Assembly (NCBI GenBank): GCA_001872575.1
Contig: MNWP01000020.1
Coordinates: 72,747 to 136,746, forward strand
DNA: 64,000 nt
Reading direction: 5' to 3'
DNA from: Candidatus Peregrinibacteria bacterium CG1_02_54_53
GTDB lineage: Bacteria > Patescibacteriota > Gracilibacteria > Peribacterales > Peribacteraceae
Shown: piece after piece, positions 1 to 8,124 of the stretch
Layout of the letters: every line of letters begins with the position of its first letter
Numbering within the stretch: position 1 is the stretch's first letter
Translations under genes and position numbers: made by a program
The notes under the pieces: model-generated
What the model was told of the DNA's origin: nothing
Seen by the model: only the letters and a program-made list of their open reading frames with translations
Databases searched by the model: none

Positions 1-750
1 AAACTCATCGAGGATCGCGACACTGCTATTGCAGACGTCGCTGTTGCCAAGGACACCATTGTCCGACTGGAACAACGGCTTGGGGGGGGAACTGTAGATC
101 TCGCAAACTTTGGCATGGGCACCAGCGGCAATCGCTCACACCAAGTGAAGAACGGTTGCCTCGCAGAAAACGACGCACTTCCTGCGGGCATCACTTTCTG
201 GGAACGCCGTGGGCCATTCGCCTTCTCATCAAATGAGCCCACCCTCATGCCCAAACTCGCGGCTATCTGGGATGGATGGGGTCAGCAACGTCTACCTCCC
301 GCCTATCTTCGCGATTCCGACGAATTACCGGATGGACCCGAAAAAGAAGCGGCCCTGGCAGCAGAGAATAATATGCTCTTATGGCTGCTGGGCGCCCGCT
401 ACAACGCCCAGTTATACCTGCAAAAATTCAGTCTGGAGCAAGCGAAAAAAGAGAGCGCGCAGATCGCCAAAACCATCGATGCACCGCAACGCGTGTTGAA
501 TTTGTTCGCGCCGGTGCGAACAGAGGTACGCAAACTAGCGCTGACAGTGCAAAGTCCGAATGCGGGCCTGCGAAAGTTTGTGCGCGACTACGCATCATTC
601 CTGCGAACATCATGCATTTTCCGCCCCTGTAATGCGCAGCTGGATCGCATACTGAAAATTGTCTTCGAAGATGAATGTTTCCCGTATGCAAGAGGAGCGC
701 CCATCGAATCCGACGTGGCAAAACGGTGTAAAGATGCAGCCGGACTCTAG
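1..750 (+). CDS. Hypothetical protein, 5' end outside window
   Basis: The reading frame is already open at base 1, so this is the C-terminal part of a longer protein; the ATG at 115 is probably internal. The first 25 or so visible residues have heptad-like charge and hydrophobic spacing, suggesting the end of a coiled coil, followed by a short glycine run. The remaining 210 residues look globular and mostly helical, with many Ala, Leu, Lys and Arg. I do not recognise the family. It ends 62 bases before dnaE on the same strand, but a -10-like CATACT at 795-800 suggests dnaE has its own promoter. Confidence 0.6.
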   Translation, partial: KLIEDRDTAIADVAVAKDTIVRLEQRLGGGTVDLANFGMGTSGNRSHQVKNGCLAENDALPAGITFWERRGPFAFSSNEPTLMPKLAAIWDGWGQQRLPPAYLRDSDELPDGPEKEAALAAENNMLLWLLGARYNAQLYLQKFSLEQAKKESAQIAKTIDAPQRVLNLFAPVRTEVRKLALTVQSPNAGLRKFVRDYASFLRTSCIFRPCNAQLDRILKIVFEDECFPYARGAPIESDVAKRCKDAAGL

Positions 751-812
751 ACGTGAAAACCTCATGAGAGCTGTATACTCGGCACGGAATACTGCATACT
801 GGCTCTCCATCC

Positions 813-3800
813 ATGAAGGCCTCTGATTTCGTCCATCTGCACTGTCATAGTACCTATTCCCTCCTTGAGGCGCTTCCTCGCCCCAACGAGATTGTAGAAC
901 GTGCCGCAGAGCTGCAACAGACGGCTGTGGGCCTTGCGGATAAAGGTCACATCTATGGCCTTGTGGAGTTTTATCGTGCAGCAAGGAAAGCTGATCTGAA
1001 ACCGATACTCGGGCTCGAGACGTATGTCGCCGTACGCACACGTTTCGACCAAGAGAGCGGTACGGATACCAAGCGCTATCCGTTGGTGCTCCTCGCGGAA
1101 AATGAGGAAGGATATCGTAACCTTCTGGCCCTTGCTTCGCTCGCGTCACTTGAGGGGATGTACTACAAACCTCGCGTCGACAGTGAATTGCTCAGTAAGT
1201 ACGGCAAGGGGCTCATTGCACTTTCCGGCCCTATCGGCGGAGCGATACCGCAGGCGGCCCTGGTGGAGGATGGCGAACGTATCAAAGCGCTCACCGAGCA
1301 GTACCGCTCGTTCTTCGGCAAAGACAATCTCTACTTCGAGCTCATGGATCTGCCAAACGTGACAGGGCAAAATGAAGTGAACCAGCAACTCATTGCCTGG
1401 GGGAAGAAGCTTGGAGTGCCGTTAGTTGCGACCTGTAACAGTCATTACTGTCGCCCTTCGGACAATGAGGCACACGATGTGCTTCTCTGCATTCAAAAAA
1501 ATGCCAATGTCGCAGACCCCGCACGATTCTCCATGCGGGACAGTGATTTCTCGATGCGCCCGTATGAGGAAATGGAAAAAGTGTTCGCCCATGTGCCGGA
1601 GGCACTGGAGAACACGCGAACCATTGCCGATCGCTGCTCTGTCACGCTGGAGATGGGCAAGTACCACATCCCGCGTTTTCAGGTCCCCGCAAATACGACG
1701 GAAGAGAAGGAATTGCGACGTCTTGCCGAGGAGGGACTTGCTCGTCGTTACGAACAGCCGACAGAGGAGCATCGCCGAAGGTTGGATTTTGAACTGAAAA
1801 TTATCGAGCAAGTGGGGTTTGCCGGATACTTCCTGATCGTTGCCGATTTTGTGAATGAAGCGAAGAAACGCGGTATCACTGTAGGACCGGGACGTGGATC
1901 GGCCGCAGCTTCTTTAGTCTCGTACTGCCTGAACATTACGGGATTGGATCCGCTTGAGCACGGGCTTTTCTTCGAGCGCTTTCTGAATCCCGAACGCATT
2001 TCAATGCCGGATTTCGACATTGATTTCGCCGATACGCGACGTGACGAAATTCTCGACTACGTGCGAAAGAAATACGGCATCGATCACGTGGTGCAAATCT
2101 GTACATTCGGAACACTCGCTGCTCGCGCGGCCGTGAAAGACGTTGGCCGTGCCTACGGCGTGCCCTTTCTCGAGATGAACGCCCTCGCAAAGCTCATCAC
2201 GGATCGACCCGGGACCAAGCTGCAAGAGGCTCTCGAGACGCAGGAGCTCAAATCCGCATACGATACGAACGAGACGTACCGCAAAATCATCGATACGGCC
2301 CTCAAGCTTGAGGGCAAAGCGCGCCACGTCTCCGTGCATGCCTGCGGGGTCATTATCACCGAAGAGCCCGCCATGCAGTACACCGCCCTGCAGCGGGCGC
2401 CCAAAGATGAGCACACCATCATCACACAGTACGAAGCCAAGCCACTCGAAGCGCTGGGGCTGCTCAAGATGGACTTTCTGGGGCTCACCAACCTCACGGT
2501 CATTCAGACAACTCTCGAAATCATTGAGCGGTTGTACGGTCTTACGCTCGACCTGACGACTCTTCCCGTTGATGACCCCGCCACCTATGAGCTGCTTCAG
2601 CAGAGCGATACGACGGGGGTCTTTCAGTTGGAATCTGCAGGAATGCGACGCTACCTAAAGCAGCTCAAGCCCACGATATTCGGGGATATCACGGCCATGG
2701 TCTCGCTCTACCGTCCGGGGCCTATGGAGTGGATCCCCAGCTTCATTAAACGCAAACACGGACAGGAACAGGTGGCATACCTGCATGACGATCTCAAGCC
2801 GATTCTTGAGCCCACATACGGCATTGGCGTCTATCAGGAACAGGTGCTGCAAATTGCGCAGGTTTTTGCGGGTTTCAGTCTTGGTGAAGCCGATATTCTT
2901 CGACGTGCGATCGGAAAAAAGATTAAAAAAGAGCTCGATGCTCAGCGTGAAAAATTCCTGAAGGGCGCCGGGCAAAAGGGTTATGACAAAGCTCTTGCAG
3001 AGAAAATTTTCGACGATGTTATCACCCCGTTCGCCGGATACGGATTCAATAAATCGCACGCGACAGGCTACGCACGCATCGCCTTCGAGACCGCTTACCT
3101 CAAGGCGCACTTCCCAACGGAGTTCATGGCGGCGCTCTTGTCATCGGATGCGCAACGCACCGATCGCATCATGATCGAAATTGAAGAGTGCCGCACTATG
3201 GGCATTCAGGTTCTTCCGCCGGATATTAACGAGTCTCTTCGGCACTTTACTGCTCTGCCGCCGCCGGGAGGTACGCTGATCCGTGGCATAGCGAAGAAAG
3301 GGGAGATTCGTTTCGGGCTCAGTGCGATTAAAGGTATCGGCGACAGCTCCGTACAGCAGATTATCCAGGTACGCGAAGAGGGCGGAAAATTCGCCTCCAT
3401 TGAAGATTTTTCTCGTCGTATCCCGTCAAAAGTTCTCAATAAAAAATTGCTCGAGGCCCTGGCGAAGTCGGGGGCTCTCGACTCACTCGGCGAGAGGAGA
3501 ACACTCGTTGAACACTATGAGCAAATCGTTGATTATGCGAAATCATGCGGTGATGTTTCGACGGCACAGCACGATCTGTTTGCCGCAACTGACGGCGGAA
3601 TGAATGAGGCGTGCATTGACTTTCCAAGGACCCCGGAGGCCACTTCGCAGCAGAAACTGCAGTGGGAAAAGGAGACGCTTGGCATGTATGTAAGCAGCCA
3701 TCCCCTCGCGGGATTGAAAAAGTACATCGGCAAGAAGGCACAGCTCGTCGCCGATCTTTCGGCAAAGGATACTGGAAAAAAAGTGAAAATTGCGGGCCTC

Positions 3801-4595
3801 GTCGAGAACATTAAGCGCATCACGACCAAGAAAGGCGACACCATGGCGGTGATACTGCTTGAGGATCCAACGGGTAAAATCGAGGCCACACTCTTTCCTC
3901 GTATCTACGCGGAATTCGCCGCGCTGTTGGAGCAGCCCGATTCTGTATTGGTTGTGGGCGGTACGCTGGATATGCGGGCCGGCCAACTGCAGATTCGCGC
4001 CGATGCACTCAAGCGCGCTGCCCTCTCAACCATGATTATGCATGCCAAGGAGGCGGGATTCTTCGACGAGGAAGAGGCGCGTCAGGGACTGAGAATTACA
4101 TGCAAGCGCATCGAAGAGGTGGAAGAGGTTGAGGCAGTCGACGAAGAGGGAAATGTTATAGCCGGCGAAACAGTCGCCGTGAGAAAAGGGGAGGAGGAAC
4201 AAAATGAATTCCATGGTCCGCTCAGCGCATGGCTGCTGCAAGGCATGCCTACCGCCGATCTGCTCCGTACACTTAAATTCGAAGATGCTGCAGCGGATGC
4301 CCCACCGCCGCAGACGAAGAAAAAGGCGGCGAAAACGAAAGAGAAAGAGCCCTCTGCGGAGCCGAAAACCTACACGACGGAAATTTCCATTCATACGATT
4401 GAGTTGCCGCAACGCGCACCGAAGAAACTGCTGCTCGATCTCAAGCATGTGCTCGAAACGTTTCCGGGAAAGGAGAAAGTTCAACTGAAGATCGGCGAGC
4501 AGCTCATCTCTCTCCCGCTCACGATCAATATGTCGACAATTCTCGAAAAGAAAATCGAAGATGTCCTCAGTGCATACGCATCCTCCGCCGTGTAA
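813..4595 (+). CDS. dnaE: DNA polymerase III subunit alpha
   Basis: Replicative DNA polymerase catalytic subunit, 1260 aa. The N-terminal PHP domain keeps metal-ligand-type histidines (HLHCHST, H8, H10, H12), which are degraded in the E. coli protein, so PHP-based proofreading is possible. The palm carries the catalytic DFDIDF motif at residues 400-405. After the fingers come a helix-hairpin-helix-type segment and an OB-fold region (roughly residues 985-1070). The last 190 residues are acidic, then Lys/Ala-rich, then a poorly conserved tail. The start follows a -10-like CATACT at 795-800 with no Shine-Dalgarno sequence. Its stop codon overlaps the next gene's ATG (TAATG), so the two are probably cotranslated. 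Confidence 0.97.
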   Translation: MKASDFVHLHCHSTYSLLEALPRPNEIVERAAELQQTAVGLADKGHIYGLVEFYRAARKADLKPILGLETYVAVRTRFDQESGTDTKRYPLVLLAENEEGYRNLLALASLASLEGMYYKPRVDSELLSKYGKGLIALSGPIGGAIPQAALVEDGERIKALTEQYRSFFGKDNLYFELMDLPNVTGQNEVNQQLIAWGKKLGVPLVATCNSHYCRPSDNEAHDVLLCIQKNANVADPARFSMRDSDFSMRPYEEMEKVFAHVPEALENTRTIADRCSVTLEMGKYHIPRFQVPANTTEEKELRRLAEEGLARRYEQPTEEHRRRLDFELKIIEQVGFAGYFLIVADFVNEAKKRGITVGPGRGSAAASLVSYCLNITGLDPLEHGLFFERFLNPERISMPDFDIDFADTRRDEILDYVRKKYGIDHVVQICTFGTLAARAAVKDVGRAYGVPFLEMNALAKLITDRPGTKLQEALETQELKSAYDTNETYRKIIDTALKLEGKARHVSVHACGVIITEEPAMQYTALQRAPKDEHTIITQYEAKPLEALGLLKMDFLGLTNLTVIQTTLEIIERLYGLTLDLTTLPVDDPATYELLQQSDTTGVFQLESAGMRRYLKQLKPTIFGDITAMVSLYRPGPMEWIPSFIKRKHGQEQVAYLHDDLKPILEPTYGIGVYQEQVLQIAQVFAGFSLGEADILRRAIGKKIKKELDAQREKFLKGAGQKGYDKALAEKIFDDVITPFAGYGFNKSHATGYARIAFETAYLKAHFPTEFMAALLSSDAQRTDRIMIEIEECRTMGIQVLPPDINESLRHFTALPPPGGTLIRGIAKKGEIRFGLSAIKGIGDSSVQQIIQVREEGGKFASIEDFSRRIPSKVLNKKLLEALAKSGALDSLGERRTLVEHYEQIVDYAKSCGDVSTAQHDLFAATDGGMNEACIDFPRTPEATSQQKLQWEKETLGMYVSSHPLAGLKKYIGKKAQLVADLSAKDTGKKVKIAGLVENIKRITTKKGDTMAVILLEDPTGKIEATLFPRIYAEFAALLEQPDSVLVVGGTLDMRAGQLQIRADALKRAALSTMIMHAKEAGFFDEEEARQGLRITCKRIEEVEEVEAVDEEGNVIAGETVAVRKGEEEQNEFHGPLSAWLLQGMPTADLLRTLKFEDAAADAPPPQTKKKAAKTKEKEPSAEPKTYTTEISIHTIELPQRAPKKLLLDLKHVLETFPGKEKVQLKIGEQLISLPLTINMSTILEKKIEDVLSAYASSAV

Positions 4596-5212
4596 TGCGC
4601 TCTGTCGTTGCATCACCGCAGACGCTCGAAGAGGCTCTGCACATTCTTGCCGCAGGAGGTGTGATCGCTCACGCAACAGAGACCTGCTATGGGCTTGCCT
4701 GTGATCTCACCAATCCGCAGGCGGTTGCAAAGCTCTTCGCAATCAAAAATCGCCCGGCAAATCAGCCGGTGAGCGCATTGTTTGCATCGGTCGATGCGGC
4801 AAAGAAGTATGTCGAGTGGAATGCGAAGGCTGAAGAGTTCGCACAACAGCATCTTCCCGGCCCTCTCACACTCATTCTCCCTCTCCATAAAGATGCCCAG
4901 CAAATATTCCCCACGCCCCACCCTCTACGCCCTACGCCCTCTCTCGGCATCCGTATCTCGAGTCATCCTTTGGCCATGGAGCTTGCCAAGCGCTTCGGCA
5001 AGCCCCTCTCCACCACATCGGCGAACCTTCACGGTCAACCGAACCCTTACTCGGCGCAGGAAATTGAGCGTCAGTTCACATCTGCTGTCGTTCAGCCTAA
5101 TCTGATTCTCGATAGCGGCAAACTCCCCTCTGTGCCTCCGTCAACGGTGATTAATCTGACACAAGCTGCCTCCCTGCGAATCGAGCGCAATGGAAACCTC
5201 TCTGGAATATAG
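4595..5212 (+). CDS. tsaC: L-threonylcarbamoyladenylate synthase (TsaC/YrdC type)
   Basis: Makes threonylcarbamoyl-AMP for t6A37 tRNA modification. 205 aa, a single YrdC domain without the extra C-terminal Sua5 domain. Family features visible are the N-terminal HATETCYGL segment, the KNRP substrate-binding motif, LPGPLTLIL and the C-terminal STTSANLHG motif. The ATG overlaps the dnaE stop by one base. Oddity: between the LTLIL strand and GIRIS there is a Pro-rich insert encoded by five C-rich heptamers (4911-4945). Confidence 0.93.
   Translation: MRSVVASPQTLEEALHILAAGGVIAHATETCYGLACDLTNPQAVAKLFAIKNRPANQPVSALFASVDAAKKYVEWNAKAEEFAQQHLPGPLTLILPLHKDAQQIFPTPHPLRPTPSLGIRISSHPLAMELAKRFGKPLSTTSANLHGQPNPYSAQEIERQFTSAVVQPNLILDSGKLPSVPPSTVINLTQAASLRIERNGNLSGI
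4911..4945 (+). repeat. In-frame C-rich heptamer array inside tsaC
   Basis: Five consecutive 7-base units: CCACGCC, CCACCCT, CTACGCC, CTACGCC, CTCTCTC. They encode a Pro/Thr/Arg-rich loop at a spot where YrdC proteins vary in length. It resembles the short-period arrays found between genes elsewhere in this window, but here it is translated and has no visible inverted partner. Confidence 0.55.
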
Positions 5213-5258
5213 TAGAGGAACTCTGCAAAGTCCCTTCCTCTCCGTAAGAAAGGGCAGG

Positions 5259-5264
5259 TAAGCT
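5259..5264 (+). promoter_or_regulatory. -10 box of nrdR (leaderless)
   Basis: TAAGCT ends exactly 6 bases before the nrdR ATG at 5271. With the usual 6-7 base gap to the transcription start, the mRNA would begin at or next to the start codon. There is no Shine-Dalgarno sequence. Confidence 0.4.
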
Positions 5265-5270
5265 CTTGGC

Positions 5271-5717
5271 ATGTTCTGCCCGCGCTGTAAGGCGGCTGAT
5301 ACTGCAGTGGTTGACTCGCGCATTGCCGAGGACGGTCGCGCAGTACGTCGACGCCGTGAGTGCCCCAAGTGCAATCACCGTTTCACGACATTCGAGCGTC
5401 AGGAGCTCAGTAATCTCATCGTCATCAAACGCGACGGCACACGTGAACCGTACAGTCGTTCCAAGTTGGAGCGCGGTATTTGGTTGGCATGTTCGAAACG
5501 GCCGATCTCACAAGAAAAAATTGACCGTCTGCTCACCAAATTGGAGGAAAAATGGGGTGGCAACCGCCGTGAAGTGGCCAGTTCGACCATCGGAACGGAT
5601 GTCATGCGGGAATTGAAGAAACTCGATACTGTCGCGTACATCCGATTTGCCTCTGTGCATCGCGAATTTAAAGATGTCGTTGAATTTAAAAAAGAACTGG
5701 GCAGATTGCTGCACTGA
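5271..5717 (+). CDS. nrdR: Transcriptional repressor NrdR
   Basis: Zinc-ribbon plus ATP-cone repressor of ribonucleotide reductase genes, 148 aa, typical length. The N-terminus starts MFCPRC and has the second Cys pair in ECPKCNHRF, together binding one zinc. The ATP-cone follows (IVIKRDGTREPYSRSKLERG), and the family signature VAYIRFASVHREF lies near the C-terminus. No ribonucleotide reductase gene is in the window, so its targets are elsewhere. A short second copy of the C-terminal coding sequence lies downstream at 5788-5829. Confidence 0.96.
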   Translation: MFCPRCKAADTAVVDSRIAEDGRAVRRRRECPKCNHRFTTFERQELSNLIVIKRDGTREPYSRSKLERGIWLACSKRPISQEKIDRLLTKLEEKWGGNRREVASSTIGTDVMRELKKLDTVAYIRFASVHREFKDVVEFKKELGRLLH

Positions 5718-5787
5718 ACACACTATAGAACAGAGGGATATTCCGACGAATAGACCCTGAGCGAGCCTTGAAGAGACAAATCGAAGG

Positions 5788-5829
5788 GTGCAGGAATTCA
5801 AGAAGGAATTGAGGCAGCTCTTGAAGTAA
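5788..5829 (+). pseudogene. Remnant resembling the 3' end of nrdR
   Basis: Thirteen codons plus TAA encode VQEFKKELRQLLK, closely matching the real NrdR end VVEFKKELGRLLH. The base differences are largely synonymous (TTT/TTC, AAA/AAG, CTG/TTG). The fragment is in a different frame from nrdR and has no start. Its TAA lies inside the first unit of the 9-bp array at 5825. It may be the leftover of an older or replaced nrdR copy to which the repeat element became attached. Confidence 0.5.
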
Positions 5830-5863
5830 GAAAAGTAAGGAAAGGCAGGAGAGTAAGGAAGGG
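5825..5863 (+). repeat. Purine-rich 9-bp tandem array, left arm of element A
   Basis: Units AGTAAGAAA, AGTAAGGAA, AGGCAGGAG, AGTAAGGAA, then GGG. The first unit includes the TAA stop of the upstream reading frame. The same unit occurs inverted (TTCCTTAC) at 6253-6297 on the far side of the four-helix-bundle gene, so the two arms could pair in DNA or RNA. Confidence 0.8.
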
Positions 5864-5872
5864 ATTCTCTGC

Positions 5873-5878
5873 TATGAT
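5873..5878 (+). promoter_or_regulatory. -10 box of the four-helix-bundle gene (leaderless)
   Basis: TATGAT ends 6 bases before the ATG at 5885, the same spacing as at several other genes in the window. Probable leaderless transcript from inside the element. Confidence 0.5.
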
Positions 5879-5884
5879 TTCATC

Positions 5885-6247
5885 ATGCTCAGAAAAATGG
5901 ACATTGGCTTCCGCAGGCTCATTGTCTGGCAAGAGGCAAAAAAATTGGCCCTTAAAATCTATGGAGTAACAAAAGTATTTCCTAAAGAGGAGCAGTTTCA
6001 CCTCTTGACACAAATTCGCAGGGCGGCCACGTCAATCATGGCAAACATCGCAGAAGGATCGGCAATGCAGACACGGGCACACCGTGATGCTTTTTACGGT
6101 AAGGCACGGGGTTCTGTGGCAGAAGTGGATGCATTCATTGAGTTGAGTTCCGACCTGGATCTGATAGCAAAAGCAGATGCAAACGATATTGCTGACCATT
6201 GCGCTCGTTTGAGCTATCTTCTTACCCAATTACTGAGAAGCAAGTAG
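5885..6247 (+). CDS. Four-helix bundle protein (23S rRNA IVS / S23 family), element A
   Basis: 120 aa. The family signature is clear: FRRLIVWQEAKKLALKIY, then FPKEEQFHLLTQIRRAATSI, NIAEGSA and the helix FYGKARGSVAEVDAFIEL. Family members are small helical bundles known from intervening sequences in 23S rRNA genes and, in related form, as accessory proteins of diversity-generating retroelements; their biochemical role is mostly unknown. Here no rRNA, reverse transcriptase or variable repeat is nearby. The gene sits alone between two inverted 9-bp arrays and between nrdR and aspS, all on one strand. A -10 box 6 bases upstream supports this start; an internal ATG at 5897 is possible. Confidence 0.9.
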   Translation: MLRKMDIGFRRLIVWQEAKKLALKIYGVTKVFPKEEQFHLLTQIRRAATSIMANIAEGSAMQTRAHRDAFYGKARGSVAEVDAFIELSSDLDLIAKADANDIADHCARLSYLLTQLLRSK

Positions 6248-6252
6248 CTTTT

Positions 6253-6297
6253 CTGTTCTACTTTCCTTACGTTCCTTACGTCCCTCACCTTCCTTAC
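6253..6297 (+). repeat. Pyrimidine-rich 9-bp tandem array, right arm of element A
   Basis: Five 9-base units: CTGTTCTAC, TTTCCTTAC, GTTCCTTAC, GTCCCTCAC, CTTCCTTAC. They are the reverse complement of the left-arm unit (AGTAAGGAA). The array begins 6 bases after the four-helix-bundle stop and ends 3 bases before the aspS ATG, leaving no room for a ribosome binding site. Confidence 0.8.
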
Positions 6298-6300
6298 CTC

Positions 6301-8067
6301 ATGTTACGAACGCACACCTGTGGCGAACTCACGGCGAAGAACGCGACGAAAGAAGTGACGCTCTGCGGCTGGGTGCACCGACGTCGCGACCACGGAGGGT
6401 TGATCTTTGTCGACCTGCGGGACCGCTACGGTTTTACACAGATCGTATTTGATCCCGACAACAAGCCCGTATTTGCAACCGCCGAGAAAATCCGTCCCGA
6501 GTGGGTGCTGAAGATCACCGGAACCGTGCGAAAGCGGGTTGAGGGCGCGGAACGGAAGGAGAATCCCACGGGGGAGATAGAAGTGATCGCGGAAGAACTT
6601 GCGGTCCTGAGTGAGGCGAAGACCCCGCCTTTCGAAATCGATCAGGAGAAAGAGGTTAACGAGGAGCTTCGGCTACAGTATCGCTTCTTGGATCTTCGGC
6701 GCCCCACCCTACAAAAAATGATGCAGAGGCGGGATGCCTTCATCGGATACATTCGCACCTACATGCACAGCAAGAATTTTACTGAGGTACAGACCCCCAT
6801 CCTCTCCAATTCTTCGCCGGAAGGAGCGCGTGACTATCTTGTACCGAGCCGACTGCACCGTGGCATGTTCTACGCCCTTCCGCAGGCTCCACAGCAGTTC
6901 AAGCAGCTCCTTATGGTGGCGGGCCTTGACCGTTACTTTCAGATCGCCCCTTGCTTCCGTGACGAAGACCCCCGCGCAGACCGACACCCAGGCGAGTTCT
7001 ACCAGCTTGACCTGGAAATGAGCTTCGTCACACAAGAGGATGTATTTGAAGTTGTGGGACCTCTTATGATGGAACTCACGGAACGCTTTAGTGATAAAAA
7101 AGTCCTGCAGGAAACATTTCCTCAGTTCACATGGAAAGAGATCTTTGACCGCTACGGATCAGACAAGCCCGACTTGCGCTTCGGCTTGGAGCTGGCGGAT
7201 GTCACACCTCTCTGCAGGGGATGCGGATTCTCCGTCTTTGCCGATGCCGTTGCTCAGGGGGGAGCCGTAAAAGCCTTACGAGTCGCCGGTGGCGCAAAAT
7301 TCTCTCGCAAGGAGATTGATGATTTTACAGAGGCCGCCCGGACATTCGGGGCCAAGGGGCTCGCATGGATGAAGCTGACCAAAGGAAAACTCGAAGGTGT
7401 GCCCGCGGCGAAGTTGGGGCCCGATCTCGCTGGAAAAATTTCCGAACAACTTAAGTTGGAAGAAGGGGATATTGCCTTCTTCACGGCGGATAAATGGCTC
7501 ACCGCGTGCCGTTCAATCGGCCAGGTCCGCGCCGAGATCGGCAAAAAACTCAAATTGGCTGACCCCAAGGCGGCCGCGTGGGCATGGGTAAAGGATTATC
7601 CCATGTACGAATGGAACGAGCAGGATAAGAAAATTGATTTTTCGCATAATCCCTTCTCTATGCCACAGGGTGGGATGGAGGCGCTGGAAGCGAAAGATCC
7701 TCTTTCGATTCTTGCCTTCCAGTACGATCTTATTTGCAACGGCTTCGAGATCAGCTCAGGAGCCATCAGAAATCACCGTCCGGATATTATGTACAAAGCA
7801 TTTGGTATCGCCGGATACACGAAAGAGGATGTTGATCGAAAATTTGGTGGCATGATCCGCGCTTTCCAATACGGTGCCCCGCCACATGGCGGCATCGCTC
7901 CGGGCATTGACCGTCTTATGATGGTGTTATGGGAATGTCCGAGTATTCGTGATATTTATGCATTCCCCAAAAATGGAAAGGCGCAGGATGTCATGATGGG
8001 GGCTCCGTCCGTTGTTTCTGACGCACAGCTCAACGAGCTGAACATCCGGGTTGTCGAAGAAAAGTAA
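6301..8067 (+). CDS. aspS: Aspartate--tRNA(Asp/Asn) ligase, probably non-discriminating
   Basis: Charges tRNA-Asp and, as argued here, probably tRNA-Asn. 588 aa, bacterial type: N-terminal OB-fold anticodon domain, class II motif 2 (FRDEDPRADRHPGEFYQLD), a GAD insertion domain in the middle and motif 3 near the C-terminus (GIAPGIDRLMM). The ATG at 6301 gives the usual N-terminus; upstream codons are repeat sequence. Residue 31 is His in RRRDHGG. In the Pseudomonas enzyme His31, with a Gly near position 81, marks relaxed tRNA recognition, while discriminating enzymes have Leu. A Gly also lies at 82 here. That would require an amidotransferase (GatCAB) elsewhere. Confidence 0.96.
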   Translation: MLRTHTCGELTAKNATKEVTLCGWVHRRRDHGGLIFVDLRDRYGFTQIVFDPDNKPVFATAEKIRPEWVLKITGTVRKRVEGAERKENPTGEIEVIAEELAVLSEAKTPPFEIDQEKEVNEELRLQYRFLDLRRPTLQKMMQRRDAFIGYIRTYMHSKNFTEVQTPILSNSSPEGARDYLVPSRLHRGMFYALPQAPQQFKQLLMVAGLDRYFQIAPCFRDEDPRADRHPGEFYQLDLEMSFVTQEDVFEVVGPLMMELTERFSDKKVLQETFPQFTWKEIFDRYGSDKPDLRFGLELADVTPLCRGCGFSVFADAVAQGGAVKALRVAGGAKFSRKEIDDFTEAARTFGAKGLAWMKLTKGKLEGVPAAKLGPDLAGKISEQLKLEEGDIAFFTADKWLTACRSIGQVRAEIGKKLKLADPKAAAWAWVKDYPMYEWNEQDKKIDFSHNPFSMPQGGMEALEAKDPLSILAFQYDLICNGFEISSGAIRNHRPDIMYKAFGIAGYTKEDVDRKFGGMIRAFQYGAPPHGGIAPGIDRLMMVLWECPSIRDIYAFPKNGKAQDVMMGAPSVVSDAQLNELNIRVVEEK

Positions 8068-8112
8068 TATCCTGCCTGTTTGCAACAGAGTGCATCAGAA
8101 AGGCGTTTCTGC

Positions 8113-8118
8113 TATAAT
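8113..8118 (+). promoter_or_regulatory. -10 box TATAAT, leaderless promoter
   Basis: Perfect consensus TATAAT ending 6 bases before the ATG at 8125. Transcription would start at or beside the start codon. No purine-rich ribosome binding site could fit. Confidence 0.6.
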
Positions 8119-8124
8119 GATCAG

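Noticed and set aside
5885-6247. Four-helix-bundle gene as an accessory protein (Avd) of a diversity-generating retroelement
   Set aside because: No reverse transcriptase and no template/variable repeat pair in the window; the sequence fits the general S23/IVS family.
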